The notes beneath the pieces were generated by a model. It had not been told where the DNA came from, did not search any database, and worked only from the letters and a program-made list of their open reading frames with translations. This document shows, piece after piece, positions 9,831 to 19,212 of a DNA stretch of 64,000 nt (its first letter is position 1; each line of letters opens with the position of its first letter). The stretch is from Cupriavidus cauae. GTDB lineage: Bacteria > Pseudomonadota > Gammaproteobacteria > Burkholderiales > Burkholderiaceae. Made by a program: the position numbers and the translations under genes. The stretch covers positions 186,001-250,000 of the forward strand of contig NZ_VWRN01000035.1 of the NCBI RefSeq assembly GCF_008632125.1, in the 5' to 3' direction.

Positions 9831-11057
9831 ATGGCAATCACACCGAAGCAAAGGGCCGCCATCGCGGCCATTCTCGCGGCCGGCACGCTGGCGACCGCGG
9901 CCGTGCTGCTGACCGGCCGCTCAGGCTCGGCGGACCCGCATGGGGACCACGGCGACGCGCACGCGCATGGCGCCGGGCAGGCATCCGCTTCCGCCGCGAC
10001 GCCGGCCGCGGACAAGCATGCCGACGCCGACGCGCCCATTGCGCTGACCGACGAACAGATCCAGCGCGCCGGCATCGCGATCGAGACCGCCGGCCCCGCG
10101 ACGATCCAGTCCGGACTGCAGTTTCCCGGCGAAATCCGCTTCAACGAGGACCGCACCGCGCACGTGGTGCCGCGTCTGGCGGGCGTCGCCGAAAGCGTGC
10201 CGGCCACGCTGGGCGAGCAGGTCAGGAAGGGGCAGTTGCTGGCGGTGATCGCCAGCACCGCGCTGTCGGATCAGCGCAGCGAGCTGCTTGCCGCGCAACG
10301 CCGCATGGAGCTTGCCCGCGCGACCTACCAGCGCGAACGCAAGCTGTGGGAAGAAAAGATTTCCGCCGAGCAGGACTATCTGCAGGCCAGGGCGGCGCTG
10401 GAGGAGGCCCGCATCGCCGTGCAGAACGCGCAGCAGAAGCTGACCGCGGTCGGTGCCACGCCTTCGGCGGCGCGGCTCAACCAGTTCGAGCTGCGCGCGC
10501 CATTCGACGGCGTCATCGTCGAGAAACACCTGGCCCTGGGCGAGGCCGTGGCGGACAACGCCAATATCTTCACGATCTCGGACCTGTCGACCGTCTGGGC
10601 CGAATTCGTCGTTGCCGCCAAGGATCTGGAACACGTGCGCGTCGGTGAGACGGCGCGGATCCGTTCGGCCGCGTCCGACGGCAAGGCCGAAGGGAAGATC
10701 TCGTATGTCGGCTCGCTGCTGGGCGAGCAAACCCGCACGGCCAAGGCGCGCGTGACGCTGACGAATCCGAATCTGGCCTGGCGGCCCGGCCTGTTCGTCA
10801 CGGTCGAGGTGCTGACCGCCAAGGCGGCAGTTCCCGTCGCGGTGCAGGCCGATGCGATCCAGGAAGTCGACGGCAAGCGCGTGGTGTTCGTCGCCGGCCC
10901 GAAGGGCTTTGTCGCGCAACGCGTCGTGCCGGGACGCAGCGACGGCCAGCTGGTCGAGATCCGCGAGGGGCTTCGCCCGGGCGTGCGCTATGCCGCCCGC
11001 AACAGCTTCGTGCTGAAGTCCGACCTCGGCAAGGACGCTGCCGGGCACGAGCACTGA
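9831..11057 (+). CDS. czcB: CzcB-like periplasmic adaptor (membrane fusion protein)
   Basis: Membrane fusion protein of 408 residues linking the RND pump to the outer-membrane channel. An N-terminal membrane anchor (about residues 7-28) is followed by a His/Asp-rich stretch (DPHGDHGDAHAHG) likely to bind metal. Then come the lipoyl/barrel-sandwich halves, a helical hairpin with heptad character (about 145-205), the FDGVIVEKH return strand, and a beta-barrel domain. Spacing to czcC and czcA (18 and 14 bases) shows a single operon. Metal specificity cannot be fixed from the adaptor. Confidence 0.9.
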   Translation: MAITPKQRAAIAAILAAGTLATAAVLLTGRSGSADPHGDHGDAHAHGAGQASASAATPAADKHADADAPIALTDEQIQRAGIAIETAGPATIQSGLQFPGEIRFNEDRTAHVVPRLAGVAESVPATLGEQVRKGQLLAVIASTALSDQRSELLAAQRRMELARATYQRERKLWEEKISAEQDYLQARAALEEARIAVQNAQQKLTAVGATPSAARLNQFELRAPFDGVIVEKHLALGEAVADNANIFTISDLSTVWAEFVVAAKDLEHVRVGETARIRSAASDGKAEGKISYVGSLLGEQTRTAKARVTLTNPNLAWRPGLFVTVEVLTAKAAVPVAVQADAIQEVDGKRVVFVAGPKGFVAQRVVPGRSDGQLVEIREGLRPGVRYAARNSFVLKSDLGKDAAGHEH

Positions 11058-11071
11058 CACGGGAGGTCGCC

Positions 11072-14000
11072 ATGTTCGAACGTGTCATCCGTTTCGCCAT
11101 CGTGCAGCGCTGGCTGGTGCTGCTCGCCGTGCTCGGCATGGCGGTATTGGGCGCGCTCAGCTACACGCGCCTGCCGATCGACGCCGTGCCCGACATCACC
11201 AACGTCCAGGTCCAGATCAATACCTCGGCGCCGGGCTATTCGCCGCTGGAGACGGAGCAGCGGATCACCTATCCGATCGAAACCGCGATGGCGGGCCTGC
11301 CGGGCCTCGAGCAGACCCGTTCGCTCTCGCGCTACGGGCTGTCGCAGGTCACCGTGATTTTCCACGAAGGCACGGACATTCATTTCGCACGCCAGCTCGT
11401 GAACCAGCGCATCCAGGAGGCCAGGGAGAGGCTGCCGGCCGGCGTGTCGCCGGCCATGGGGCCGATCTCGACGGGACTGGGCGAAATCTATCTGTGGACC
11501 GTCGAGGCCGAGGAGGGCGCGCGCAAGCCGGATGGCTCGCCCTACACGCCGACCGATCTGCGCGAGCTGCAGGACTGGGTCGTCAAGCCGCAATTGCGCA
11601 ATGTGCCGGGCGTCACGGAGGTCAATTCGATCGGCGGCTTCGACAAGGAATACCTGGTCGCGCCGAGCCTGGAAAAGCTGGCCTCGTATGGACTGACGCT
11701 GGCCGATGTCGTCAGCGCGCTCTACCGCAACAATGACAATGTCGGCGCCGGCTATATCGAGCGCAGCGGCGAACAGTATCTGGTGCGGGCGCCAGGCCAG
11801 GTCCGCAGCGAGGCCGACATCGGCGACGTGATCGTCGGCAGCGCACAAGGGCAACCGATCCGCGTGCGCGATATCGCCGAGGTCGGCATCGGCAGGGAAC
11901 TGCGCAGCGGCGCCGCCACCGAGAACGGCAAGGAGGTGGTGCTGGGTACCGTCTTCATGCTGATGGGCGAGAACAGCCGCGCGGTGGCCCAGGCCGTCGG
12001 CGAGCGGGTCGATGCGATCAACCGCACCTTGCCGAAGGGCGTCCGCATCGTGCCGGTCTACGATCGGACCCGGCTGGTCGACAAGGCGATCGCCACCGTC
12101 AAGAAGAACCTGCTCGAGGGCGCGGTGCTGGTGATCGCGGTACTGTTCCTGTTTCTCGGGAATATCCGCGCGGCCATCATCACGGCGCTGGTGATTCCGC
12201 TGTCGATGCTGTTTACCTTTACCGGCATGGTCAGCTATCGGATCAGCGCGAACCTGATGAGCCTGGGCGCGCTGGACTTCGGCATCATCGTCGACGGCGC
12301 GGTGGTGATCGTCGAGAACTGCGTGCGGCGACTGGCCCATGCGCAGGCGCATCGCGGCAGGCCGCTGACCCGGTCGGAGCGCTTCGAAGAGGTGTTCGCC
12401 GCCGCGCGCGAGGCGCGGCGGCCGCTGCTGTTCGGCCAGCTGATCATCATGATCGTCTATCTGCCGATCTTTGCGCTGACCGGCGTGGAAGGCAAGATGT
12501 TCCACCCGATGGCGTTCACCGTGGTGCTGGCCTTGCTGGGCGCGATGCTGCTGTCGGTGACGTTCGTGCCGGCCGCCGTCGCGCTGTTCATCGGCGAGCG
12601 CGTCGCCGAGAAGGAGAACCGGCTGATGGCATGGGCGAAGCGGCGCTATGCGGTCTGGCTGGAGCGGTCGCTGGCGAATGCGCCGGTCGTGCTGACCTTT
12701 GCCGGCGTCGCCGTCGTGCTTTCGCTGGCCATGGCGTCCCGACTCGGCAGCGAGTTCATTCCCAATCTGAACGAGGGCGATATCGCGATCCAGGCCCTGC
12801 GCATTCCCGGCACGAGTCTGTCGCAGTCGGTCGAGATGCAGAAGCAGCTCGAAACGACGCTGATGGCGAAATTCCCCGAGATCGAGCGCGTGTTTGCGCG
12901 TACCGGCACCGCGGAGGTGGCGTCCGACCCGATGCCGCCCAATATCTCCGACGGCTACATCATGCTGAAGCCGCGATCCGAATGGCCGCAGCCGGCCAGG
13001 ACACGCGAGGCGCTGCTCGAAGCGATGCAGGATGAGGTCGCCAGGCTGCCAGGCAATCGCTACGAGTTCTCGCAGCCGATCCAGCTGCGCTTCAACGAGC
13101 TGATCTCGGGCGTTCGGTCCGACGTCGCGGTCAAGGTCTTCGGCGACGATCAGGCGGTGCTCGACCGGACCGCCGAACGCATTGCGGCGGTGCTGCGGGA
13201 CGTGCCCGGCGCGTCCGAGGTCAAGGTCGAGCAGACTACCGGCCTGCCGATGCTGACCGTCGGCATCGACCGGCACAAGGCGGCGCGCTATGGGCTCAAT
13301 CTGGCCGATATCCAGGACGCCGTGGCGATCGCCATCGGCGGCAAGGAGGCGGGCATGTTCTACCAGGGCGATCGGCGCTTCGACATCATCGTAAGACTGC
13401 CCGATACGGTCCGGCAGGACATCGAGGCGCTGCGCCGGCTGCCGATCGCATTGCCCAAGGGCGGAGGGGCCGATGCTCGAGTCAGCTATATCCCGCTGGC
13501 CGAGGTCGCGACGATCGAGATCGCGCCCGGCCCGAACCAGATCTCGCGCGAGAACGGCAAGCGGCGCGTCGTCGTCAGCGCCAATGTCCGCGGCCGCGAT
13601 ATCGGCAGCTTCGTGCCCGAAGCGCGGGCCGCGATCGACAAGGCGGTCAGCGTGCCGGCCGGCTACTGGCTGGGCTGGGGTGGCACCTACGAGCAGTTGC
13701 GCTCGGCCACGGCCCGGCTGCAGATCGTCGTGCCGGTCGCCTTGCTGCTGGTCTTCGTGCTGCTGTTCGCGATGTTCAACAACATCAAGGACGGCATGCT
13801 GGTGTTTACCGGCATTCCGTTCGCGCTGACCGGCGGCATCCTGGCGTTGTGGCTGCGCGGCTTGCCGCTGTCGATCACGGCGGCGGTCGGCTTTATCGCG
13901 CTGTCGGGCGTCGCGGTGCTCAACGGCCTGGTGATGCTGTCGTTCATCCGCACGCTGCGCGACGAAGGCAAGCCGCTCGACGAGGCGATCCGGCTCGGCG

Positions 14001-14236
14001 CGCTGACGCGGCTGCGGCCGGTACTGATGACGGCGCTGGTCGCCTCGCTGGGCTTCGTGCCGATGGCAATCGCCACCGGCACCGGCGCCGAGGTGCAACG
14101 GCCGCTCGCCACCGTGGTGATCGGCGGCATCCTGTCATCGACGGCGCTGACGTTGCTGGTGCTGCCGGTGCTGTATCGGCTCGCGCATCGGCGCGATGCG
14201 GTGGTGCCGGCCGCTGCCGTGCCGCACTCCGCCTGA
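11072..14236 (+). CDS. czcA: CzcA-like heavy-metal efflux RND transporter
   Basis: Inner-membrane proton-driven cation pump of 1054 residues, the usual length for heavy-metal RND proteins. It has 12 hydrophobic segments in the RND pattern (one near the N-terminus, clusters at about 340-540 and 870-1045) and two large periplasmic loops. The signature in the fourth segment reads DFGIIVDGAVVIVEN (about residues 400-414), with the Asp/Asp/Glu residues needed for proton relay in CzcA. The GGAGG site is 6 bases before the ATG. Exact metal (Co/Zn/Cd versus Ni) is inference from overall similarity to CzcA. Confidence 0.92.
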   Translation: MFERVIRFAIVQRWLVLLAVLGMAVLGALSYTRLPIDAVPDITNVQVQINTSAPGYSPLETEQRITYPIETAMAGLPGLEQTRSLSRYGLSQVTVIFHEGTDIHFARQLVNQRIQEARERLPAGVSPAMGPISTGLGEIYLWTVEAEEGARKPDGSPYTPTDLRELQDWVVKPQLRNVPGVTEVNSIGGFDKEYLVAPSLEKLASYGLTLADVVSALYRNNDNVGAGYIERSGEQYLVRAPGQVRSEADIGDVIVGSAQGQPIRVRDIAEVGIGRELRSGAATENGKEVVLGTVFMLMGENSRAVAQAVGERVDAINRTLPKGVRIVPVYDRTRLVDKAIATVKKNLLEGAVLVIAVLFLFLGNIRAAIITALVIPLSMLFTFTGMVSYRISANLMSLGALDFGIIVDGAVVIVENCVRRLAHAQAHRGRPLTRSERFEEVFAAAREARRPLLFGQLIIMIVYLPIFALTGVEGKMFHPMAFTVVLALLGAMLLSVTFVPAAVALFIGERVAEKENRLMAWAKRRYAVWLERSLANAPVVLTFAGVAVVLSLAMASRLGSEFIPNLNEGDIAIQALRIPGTSLSQSVEMQKQLETTLMAKFPEIERVFARTGTAEVASDPMPPNISDGYIMLKPRSEWPQPARTREALLEAMQDEVARLPGNRYEFSQPIQLRFNELISGVRSDVAVKVFGDDQAVLDRTAERIAAVLRDVPGASEVKVEQTTGLPMLTVGIDRHKAARYGLNLADIQDAVAIAIGGKEAGMFYQGDRRFDIIVRLPDTVRQDIEALRRLPIALPKGGGADARVSYIPLAEVATIEIAPGPNQISRENGKRRVVVSANVRGRDIGSFVPEARAAIDKAVSVPAGYWLGWGGTYEQLRSATARLQIVVPVALLLVFVLLFAMFNNIKDGMLVFTGIPFALTGGILALWLRGLPLSITAAVGFIALSGVAVLNGLVMLSFIRTLRDEGKPLDEAIRLGALTRLRPVLMTALVASLGFVPMAIATGTGAEVQRPLATVVIGGILSSTALTLLVLPVLYRLAHRRDAVVPAAAVPHSA

Positions 14237-14246
14237 TTGTTGGAGT

Positions 14247-14269
14247 CCATTGGAAACACAAGCCAATGG
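14247..14269. terminator. Hairpin after the czc operon
   Basis: A perfect 7-bp inverted repeat (CCATTGG / CCAATGG, 9-base loop) lies 10 bases after the czcA stop. It has no T-run, so it may be a processing or Rho-dependent end rather than an intrinsic terminator. Confidence 0.35.
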
Positions 14270-14348
14270 CGGCCGGATTGTCCGCCCCGGCGCCCATCGA
14301 CAGAATGGGCTCCATCGCGGCCGGGGTGCCGCAGTGGCGGAGAGCGAC

Positions 14349-14864
14349 ATGATGAGGCGAATCTTCAATAAGGGGCAGCCGGACCGCGCCGTTGCCGGGA
14401 TGCCAGATGAATCAGTGTGGAACTGGCATGCCGTTAGTTCGCGATTTGAACCCGTCGCCTATCTGCTGCTCCGCATCGTCTTCGGCATCGTGATGATGAC
14501 CCACGGCCTTCCCAAGCTGCTGGGCACCAGTCACGGCTCGATGGCCGACCCGATGGCGGGCGCGACGCGGCTGATTGCCGAGGTCCTGCATCTGCCCGGC
14601 GCGCCGGTGCTCGCCTGGCTGGTGGCCGTGCTTGAGACCTTCGGCGGTGCGATGCTGGCGGCCGGGGCATGGACCCGGCCGCTGGCCGCGCTGATGACGG
14701 TGCAGATGATCGCGATCTGCTATATCCACCGGCAGCACTTCGCGTGGATCGACCGGGGCATGGAATATCTGCTGGTGCTGCTGGCCGTGGTGCTGCTGAT
14801 CGCGGCGCGAGGCGGCGGAGCGTGGTCGGTCGATGCCGCGCTGCAGGCGCGCCGGCGGGCCTAG
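14349..14864 (+). CDS. DoxX family membrane protein
   Basis: Predicted inner-membrane protein of 171 residues with four hydrophobic helices (about 38-55, 78-100, 105-125, 138-158) and the DoxX-family pattern of a first helix ending MMTHGLPKLL and a later LAWLVAVLETFGGAMLAAG. DoxX relatives act in redox or quinone-linked membrane functions, but the role is often unknown. The start is the ATG at 14349 behind GGAGAG; ATG at 14352 or 14400 is possible. It follows the metal efflux operon by 112 bases and precedes a LysR gene on the same strand. Confidence 0.75.
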   Translation: MMRRIFNKGQPDRAVAGMPDESVWNWHAVSSRFEPVAYLLLRIVFGIVMMTHGLPKLLGTSHGSMADPMAGATRLIAEVLHLPGAPVLAWLVAVLETFGGAMLAAGAWTRPLAALMTVQMIAICYIHRQHFAWIDRGMEYLLVLLAVVLLIAARGGGAWSVDAALQARRRA

Positions 14865-14972
14865 AGCAGGCCGGCACGGCCCGGCGCGGCCCGGCGGCAG
14901 CGCGCCGCCACGGCAAGGAAAGGAAAGGATTGACCGCCGCCCGATCGATCTGTTAATTCTGCCGGACCTTCA

Positions 14973-15932
14973 ATGCAGATCGATCCCAACGGCATGGACC
15001 GCTTCGACGCCTTGCAACTGTTTACTCGCATCGTGGAGCTCGGCAGCTTCTCCGGTGCCGCCAATGCGCTCAATATCCCGCGCGCCACGGCCACGCATGC
15101 GATCAAGGAACTGGAGGCGCGGCTCGGCGCCCGGCTGCTGGAACGCACCACACGCCAGGTCCGCCCCACGCTCGACGGCCAGGCGTTCTACGAGCGCAGC
15201 AAGCGCGTGCTCGCCGAACTCGAGAATGCCGAGACCTCGCTGAGCAGCCACGCCACCGATCCGCGCGGCACGCTGCGGCTCGATCTGCATGGCACGCACG
15301 CGGCGATGATCATCCTGCCGCGCATCGGCGAATTCCACCAACGCTATCCGCATATCGAGCTGGCGATCAGCAGCGGCGACCGGCTGGTCGATCTGATCGG
15401 CGAGGGCATCGATTGCGTGGTCCGGGCCGGCGTGCCGCGCGAGTCCTCGCTGGTGGCGCGACGGCTCGCCAACCTGGCCGAGGTGATCTGCGCCAGCCCG
15501 TCCTATCTGGACCGGCACGGCATGCTCCGCCATCCGGGCGAACTGGCGCAGCATCAGGGCGTGGGGTTCTTCGCCCGCAATCACGATTACCGCTATCCGT
15601 TCACCGTGCGCGTTGATGGCGAGGTGGTCGAATACCAGCCACGCGGCTGGATCACCGTCAGCGACGCCGAGTGCTATACGCAGGCCGGGCTGGCCGGCTG
15701 CGGTTTGATCCAGGTGCCGCGCTTCCGCATCGAGGACCATCTGCGCACGGGCCGGCTGGTGCAGGTGCTGGCCGATTGGCCGTGTCCGGAGCTGCCGGTG
15801 TCGGTCATGTACACCTCGCAGCGCCAGTTGGCGCCGCGGGTGCGGGTCTTTGTCGACTGGGTGTCGGCGCTGTATGAAGAGCGCTTCGGGCCGGTGCGGG
15901 CCGGCGCATCGTCGCGGCGGCGGGCGTCATGA
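14973..15932 (+). CDS. LysR family transcriptional regulator
   Basis: DNA-binding regulator of 319 residues. An N-terminal winged helix-turn-helix (about residues 12-70, with GSFSGAANALNIPRATATHAIKELE) is followed by a substrate-binding domain with the DLIGEGIDCVVRAG segment typical of the large CrgA/DntR-like branch. The ATG at 14973 is used; the ATG at 14994 (MDRFDALQLF) is where many homologues begin and cannot be excluded. It is not divergent from any gene here, so its target is unclear; doxX upstream on the same strand is one candidate. Confidence 0.85.
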   Translation: MQIDPNGMDRFDALQLFTRIVELGSFSGAANALNIPRATATHAIKELEARLGARLLERTTRQVRPTLDGQAFYERSKRVLAELENAETSLSSHATDPRGTLRLDLHGTHAAMIILPRIGEFHQRYPHIELAISSGDRLVDLIGEGIDCVVRAGVPRESSLVARRLANLAEVICASPSYLDRHGMLRHPGELAQHQGVGFFARNHDYRYPFTVRVDGEVVEYQPRGWITVSDAECYTQAGLAGCGLIQVPRFRIEDHLRTGRLVQVLADWPCPELPVSVMYTSQRQLAPRVRVFVDWVSALYEERFGPVRAGASSRRRAS

Positions 15933-15995
15933 CGATGGCGCTGGATGACCGTCCTGACTGTCCGGCACGACCTTCCTGAAACGACCATCCCGAAA

Positions 15996-16030
15996 CGACC
16001 GTACTGATCGACCGTACTGATCGACCGTCC
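15996..16030. repeat. Short tandem repeat between convergent LysR genes
   Basis: A 13-bp unit (CGACCGTACTGAT) is present twice in tandem, followed by a partial third copy; related CGACC/CGAAACGACC pieces occur just upstream from 15985. It lies in the gap between the two convergent LysR genes and may be slipped-strand repeat DNA. Confidence 0.6.
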
Positions 16031-16059
16031 CGAAGGACCGCCCTTGACGACCCTCCGCG

Positions 16060-16956
16060 TCAATGCGCCGCCGCCACGGCACGCTGAAACGACACCGCGG
16101 TATGCCGCATCGCGTCGCGCACGGCGGCGACCGAGCGGTTGTCGTCATCGGCCTTGCGGGTCACCATCGACAGCGTCAGCACCGGCGCCGCGCGGCCGAG
16201 CCGGACGATGCGTACCGGATATCCCTGCAGCACCACGGGGTCCGGTGACTGCACGATCGACACGCCCAGTCCCGCGCTGACCATGGCCACGATGGCTGGC
16301 GCGCTGTCGAATTCCACGGTGCCACGGATCTCCGGCACATGGTTGCCGACATACTGCGCCGCCAGCGCGCCCGACACGGTATTGCGGTCGTAGCGGATCC
16401 AGTCGTACAGGCGGAACAGCGACGCCACATTGCTTTCCATCGCGCCCGGCGGAGCGATCAGCACCAGTTCGCGGCGCAGCATCGGCGTCCAGCGCAAGCG
16501 CGCGGTTCCGCCCGAGGGCGGTTGCGCGACCAGCGCGGCATCGAGCTCGCCGGCCTTGACCGAGGCGGTCAGGGTACTGCTGCGGCCGCGCTCCAGCCGC
16601 AATTCGAGCCGAGGATGGCGCTCCCGCACGAAGCGCACGATGCCAGGCAGCAGCACCGGCTGCAACGATTCGATGATCCCCAGACGCACCACGCCTTCCA
16701 CCGCAATGCTGTTGCCCGCGCGCAGGGCCTCCAGGTTCTGCAGTGCCTGCTGCATGGTCTCCGAAACCTGATGAGCCAGGCGATTGGGGCGCGCCTGCAG
16801 TCCCGAGCGGTCGAACAGCGGCCTGCCCAGATACTGCTCCAGCTGCTTCATCTGCATGCTGACGGCGCTCGGGGTCACGTTGGCCTGCCGCGCCGCGGCG
16901 GCGAAGGTGCCCGTCTCCAGCACGGCGGCAAGCGTATGGAAGGTCTCGATCTTCAT
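16060..16956 (-). CDS. LysR family regulator of the adjacent dioxygenase operon
   Basis: Regulator of 298 residues with a typical LysR helix-turn-helix (TFAAAARQANVTPSAVSMQMKQLE, given here as the span of about residues 17-40) and an effector domain. It is divergent from the TauD-type dioxygenase gene with 103 bases between them, the classic LysR-target arrangement, so it very probably controls the 17.0-20.2 kb operon. The ATG at 16954-16956 is preferred over a TTG one codon upstream. Confidence 0.88.
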   Translation of the reverse strand: MKIETFHTLAAVLETGTFAAAARQANVTPSAVSMQMKQLEQYLGRPLFDRSGLQARPNRLAHQVSETMQQALQNLEALRAGNSIAVEGVVRLGIIESLQPVLLPGIVRFVRERHPRLELRLERGRSSTLTASVKAGELDAALVAQPPSGGTARLRWTPMLRRELVLIAPPGAMESNVASLFRLYDWIRYDRNTVSGALAAQYVGNHVPEIRGTVEFDSAPAIVAMVSAGLGVSIVQSPDPVVLQGYPVRIVRLGRAAPVLTLSMVTRKADDDNRSVAAVRDAMRHTAVSFQRAVAAAH

Positions 16957-16959
16957 CAA

Positions 16960-17045
16960 AAATCCTTATGAAGCATCTCAAATAAGTTCGCTTTTCTCAT
17001 CATACGCCGGCTCGCTAGACTTGTTCCCAACGTATCGAACAACAT
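16960..17045. promoter_or_regulatory. Divergent LysR / dioxygenase control region
   Basis: AT-richer region between the two divergent genes. A loose dyad is visible: TATGA near 16967 and TCATCATA at 16997-17004, about 25 bases apart, with LysR-like T-N11-A options inside. Position supports a LysR operator; the exact boxes are inference. Confidence 0.4.
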
Positions 17046-17059
17046 GTGGAGGAGTCCCG

Positions 17060-18241
17060 ATGGCAGTCACCGCCGCAACCGAACCCGCGCAACGCGCGCA
17101 ACGTCCGCAGCCCTGGACGGCGCGGCAGGCCAGCGAGGACCGCTCCTGGGTCCTGCGATTGAACGCTGCGCAGGTCCAGGGCATGCGCGAGGCACTGGCC
17201 CATGCCAAGGCCGTCAACAAGCCGCTGCTGGAGATGGAGCAGGCCGATTTCCCGCTGAACGACGCCGCGCGCGACGTGCTGCGGCAAGCCATCGAGACCA
17301 CGCAGGGCCGCTGGGGCATGTGCCTGCTCAAGGGCTTCCCGGTCGACGAGTGGACCGAGCAGGAGGCAAGGCTCGCTTACTGGGGCATGAGCCTGCATAT
17401 GGGTGTGGCCCGCACGCAGAACCGCGCCAGCGAGATCATGAACGACGTGCGCAACGAAGGCGGCGAGTACAAGGTCAAGGGCGGCCGCGGCTACAACACC
17501 AATGCGGGACTCGACTTCCACCAGGATTCCTGCGATGTGGTCGGCCTGCTGTGCCGCCGCACGGCCAAGGCGGGCGGCACCAGCAAGGTGATCAGCTCGA
17601 TCGCGCTGTACGACGAGGTCCAGCGCCGCCGCCCGGACCTGATCCCGGTGCTCAAGGGCACCTTCTTCCATAGCTACCAGGGCACGCAGGACCCGAGCCA
17701 GCCGCCGTATTACCGCTGCCCGATCTTTGGCAGCCATCCCGAGTACTTCGCCGCGCGCACCAACCGCAAGAACACCGTGGCCGCGCAGCGTGACTTTCCC
17801 GAACTGCCACGGCTGAGCCCGCAGCAGATCGAGGCGCTCGATCTGCTGGACGAGCTGATGCCAAGCGAGCTGCTGTGCTACACGATGGAGCTGGAGCAGG
17901 GCGACATGCAGCTGCTGAACAACTACGTCACGTTGCATTCGCGCACGCCGTTCGAGGACCATGACGAGCCGGACCGCAAGCGCCACCTGTTCCGGCTGTG
18001 GCTGGCGGTGCCCGGCTCGCAGCCGCTGCCCGACGACTGGAAGGAGTACTACGGCGACGTGCGCGCCGGCTCGGTGCGCGGCGGCGTGCGCGGCAGCGCG
18101 ATCACGCAAGCCTTCCTGGACTACGAGAAGCGGCAGGCCGCGGCGCTGAACATGCTGTTCGAGCCCTGGCGCCCGCAGGTTCGGCAGGAGGACATGGCAC
18201 GCATCCTGGCCAATTACGCCAACACGGTGGCCATCGCATGA
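17060..18241 (+). CDS. TauD/TfdA family Fe(II)/2-oxoglutarate-type dioxygenase
   Basis: Protein of 393 residues in the clavaminate synthase/TauD fold, expected to hydroxylate a small acid using Fe(II). The iron triad is visible: His and Asp in FHQDSCDVVG (about residue 154) and a distal His near TLHSRTPFEDH (about 294), with the cosubstrate-binding Arg in RHLFRLWLA. A strong site (GGAGGAG) precedes the ATG. Its stop overlaps the next start as ATGA, so it is coupled to the PEP mutase-like enzyme. Substrate unknown; the pairing suggests that oxidation is followed by C-C or C-P cleavage. Confidence 0.82.
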   Translation: MAVTAATEPAQRAQRPQPWTARQASEDRSWVLRLNAAQVQGMREALAHAKAVNKPLLEMEQADFPLNDAARDVLRQAIETTQGRWGMCLLKGFPVDEWTEQEARLAYWGMSLHMGVARTQNRASEIMNDVRNEGGEYKVKGGRGYNTNAGLDFHQDSCDVVGLLCRRTAKAGGTSKVISSIALYDEVQRRRPDLIPVLKGTFFHSYQGTQDPSQPPYYRCPIFGSHPEYFAARTNRKNTVAAQRDFPELPRLSPQQIEALDLLDELMPSELLCYTMELEQGDMQLLNNYVTLHSRTPFEDHDEPDRKRHLFRLWLAVPGSQPLPDDWKEYYGDVRAGSVRGGVRGSAITQAFLDYEKRQAAALNMLFEPWRPQVRQEDMARILANYANTVAIA

Positions 18242-19140
18242 GCGGCGCCGCGGGGGAAGCGGGACGGTCCCGCTCGCTGAAGGCGCGGCTGATGCAGGCG
18301 CAGGCGGAGCCGGTGCTGGCGCCGGGTGTCTACGATGCGCTGTCCGCGCTGCTGGCCGAGCAGGCCGGCTTCGAGGCGCTGTATCTGTCCGGCGGCGCAG
18401 TCGCCTACACGCTGCTGGGGCGCTCCGACGTGGGCCTGACCACGGCGACCGAGACCGCCGACGTGCTGGCGCGCATCGCCGACCGCGTCTCGCTGCCGAT
18501 CATCGTCGATGGCGATACCGGCTACGGCAACGCGCTGAACACGCAGCGCACGGTGCGTGCGTTCGAGCGCGCCGGCGCCGCGATGATCCAGCTGGAGGAC
18601 CAGGGCTTTCCGAAGCGCTGCGGGCATCTGGCCGGCAAGTCGCTGGTGTCGACCGCCGAGATGTGCGGCAAGCTGCGGGCCGCGCTGGATGCCCGGCACG
18701 ATGCCGACACGCTGATCCTCGCGCGCACCGATGCCGTCGCGGTGGAGGGTCTGGACGCCGCGATCGAGCGCGCCGAGGCCTATCTGGCCTGCGGCGTCGA
18801 TGCGCTGTTCATCGAGGCGGTGGTGTCGGCCGAGGACATGGACCGCGTCTGCGGCCGTTTCGCCGCGCGCATTCCCTTGCTGGCCAATATGGTCGAAGGC
18901 GGCAAGACGCCGATCCAGAGCGCGCCCGAACTGGGCCGGCGCGGCTATCGCATCGTCATCTATCCCGGCGGCACGGTACGCTTCGCCTCGCGCCAGTTGC
19001 AACGCTATTTCGCGGGCCTCAAGGCGGCGGGCACCACGCGCGCCTTCGCCGGCGAGATGAACGATTTCGATGCGCTGAACGCGCTGCTCGGCACGCCCGA
19101 GCTGCTCGACACCGCCAGGCGGTATGCCGGCGACGACTGA
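18238..19140 (+). CDS. Isocitrate lyase/PEP mutase superfamily enzyme
   Basis: TIM-barrel enzyme of 300 residues from the superfamily of 2-methylisocitrate lyase, oxaloacetate decarboxylase and phosphoenolpyruvate mutase. Seen: the ALYLSGGAVAYT segment, the metal-binding DGDTGYGNALN loop (about residues 86-96), QLEDQGFPKRCGH with the catalytic Cys of lyases (about residue 124), and ILARTDA. The KRCGH motif argues for a lyase rather than a mutase. ATGA overlap with the upstream dioxygenase gene shows coupling. A precise reaction cannot be assigned. Confidence 0.82.
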   Translation: MSGAAGEAGRSRSLKARLMQAQAEPVLAPGVYDALSALLAEQAGFEALYLSGGAVAYTLLGRSDVGLTTATETADVLARIADRVSLPIIVDGDTGYGNALNTQRTVRAFERAGAAMIQLEDQGFPKRCGHLAGKSLVSTAEMCGKLRAALDARHDADTLILARTDAVAVEGLDAAIERAEAYLACGVDALFIEAVVSAEDMDRVCGRFAARIPLLANMVEGGKTPIQSAPELGRRGYRIVIYPGGTVRFASRQLQRYFAGLKAAGTTRAFAGEMNDFDALNALLGTPELLDTARRYAGDD

Positions 19141-19212
19141 GCGCCAATTCCCGTCCACTAGCGCGCCCATCGATCGACAGACCTATATAAAAACCCCCAG
19201 GGGGAGACAACC

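Noticed and set aside
10988..14098. A very long open frame on the minus strand opposite czcB/czcA
   Set aside because: It is antisense to a clearly recognised RND pump gene and its product is Arg/His/Gln-rich without any family feature, as expected for a high-GC shadow frame.
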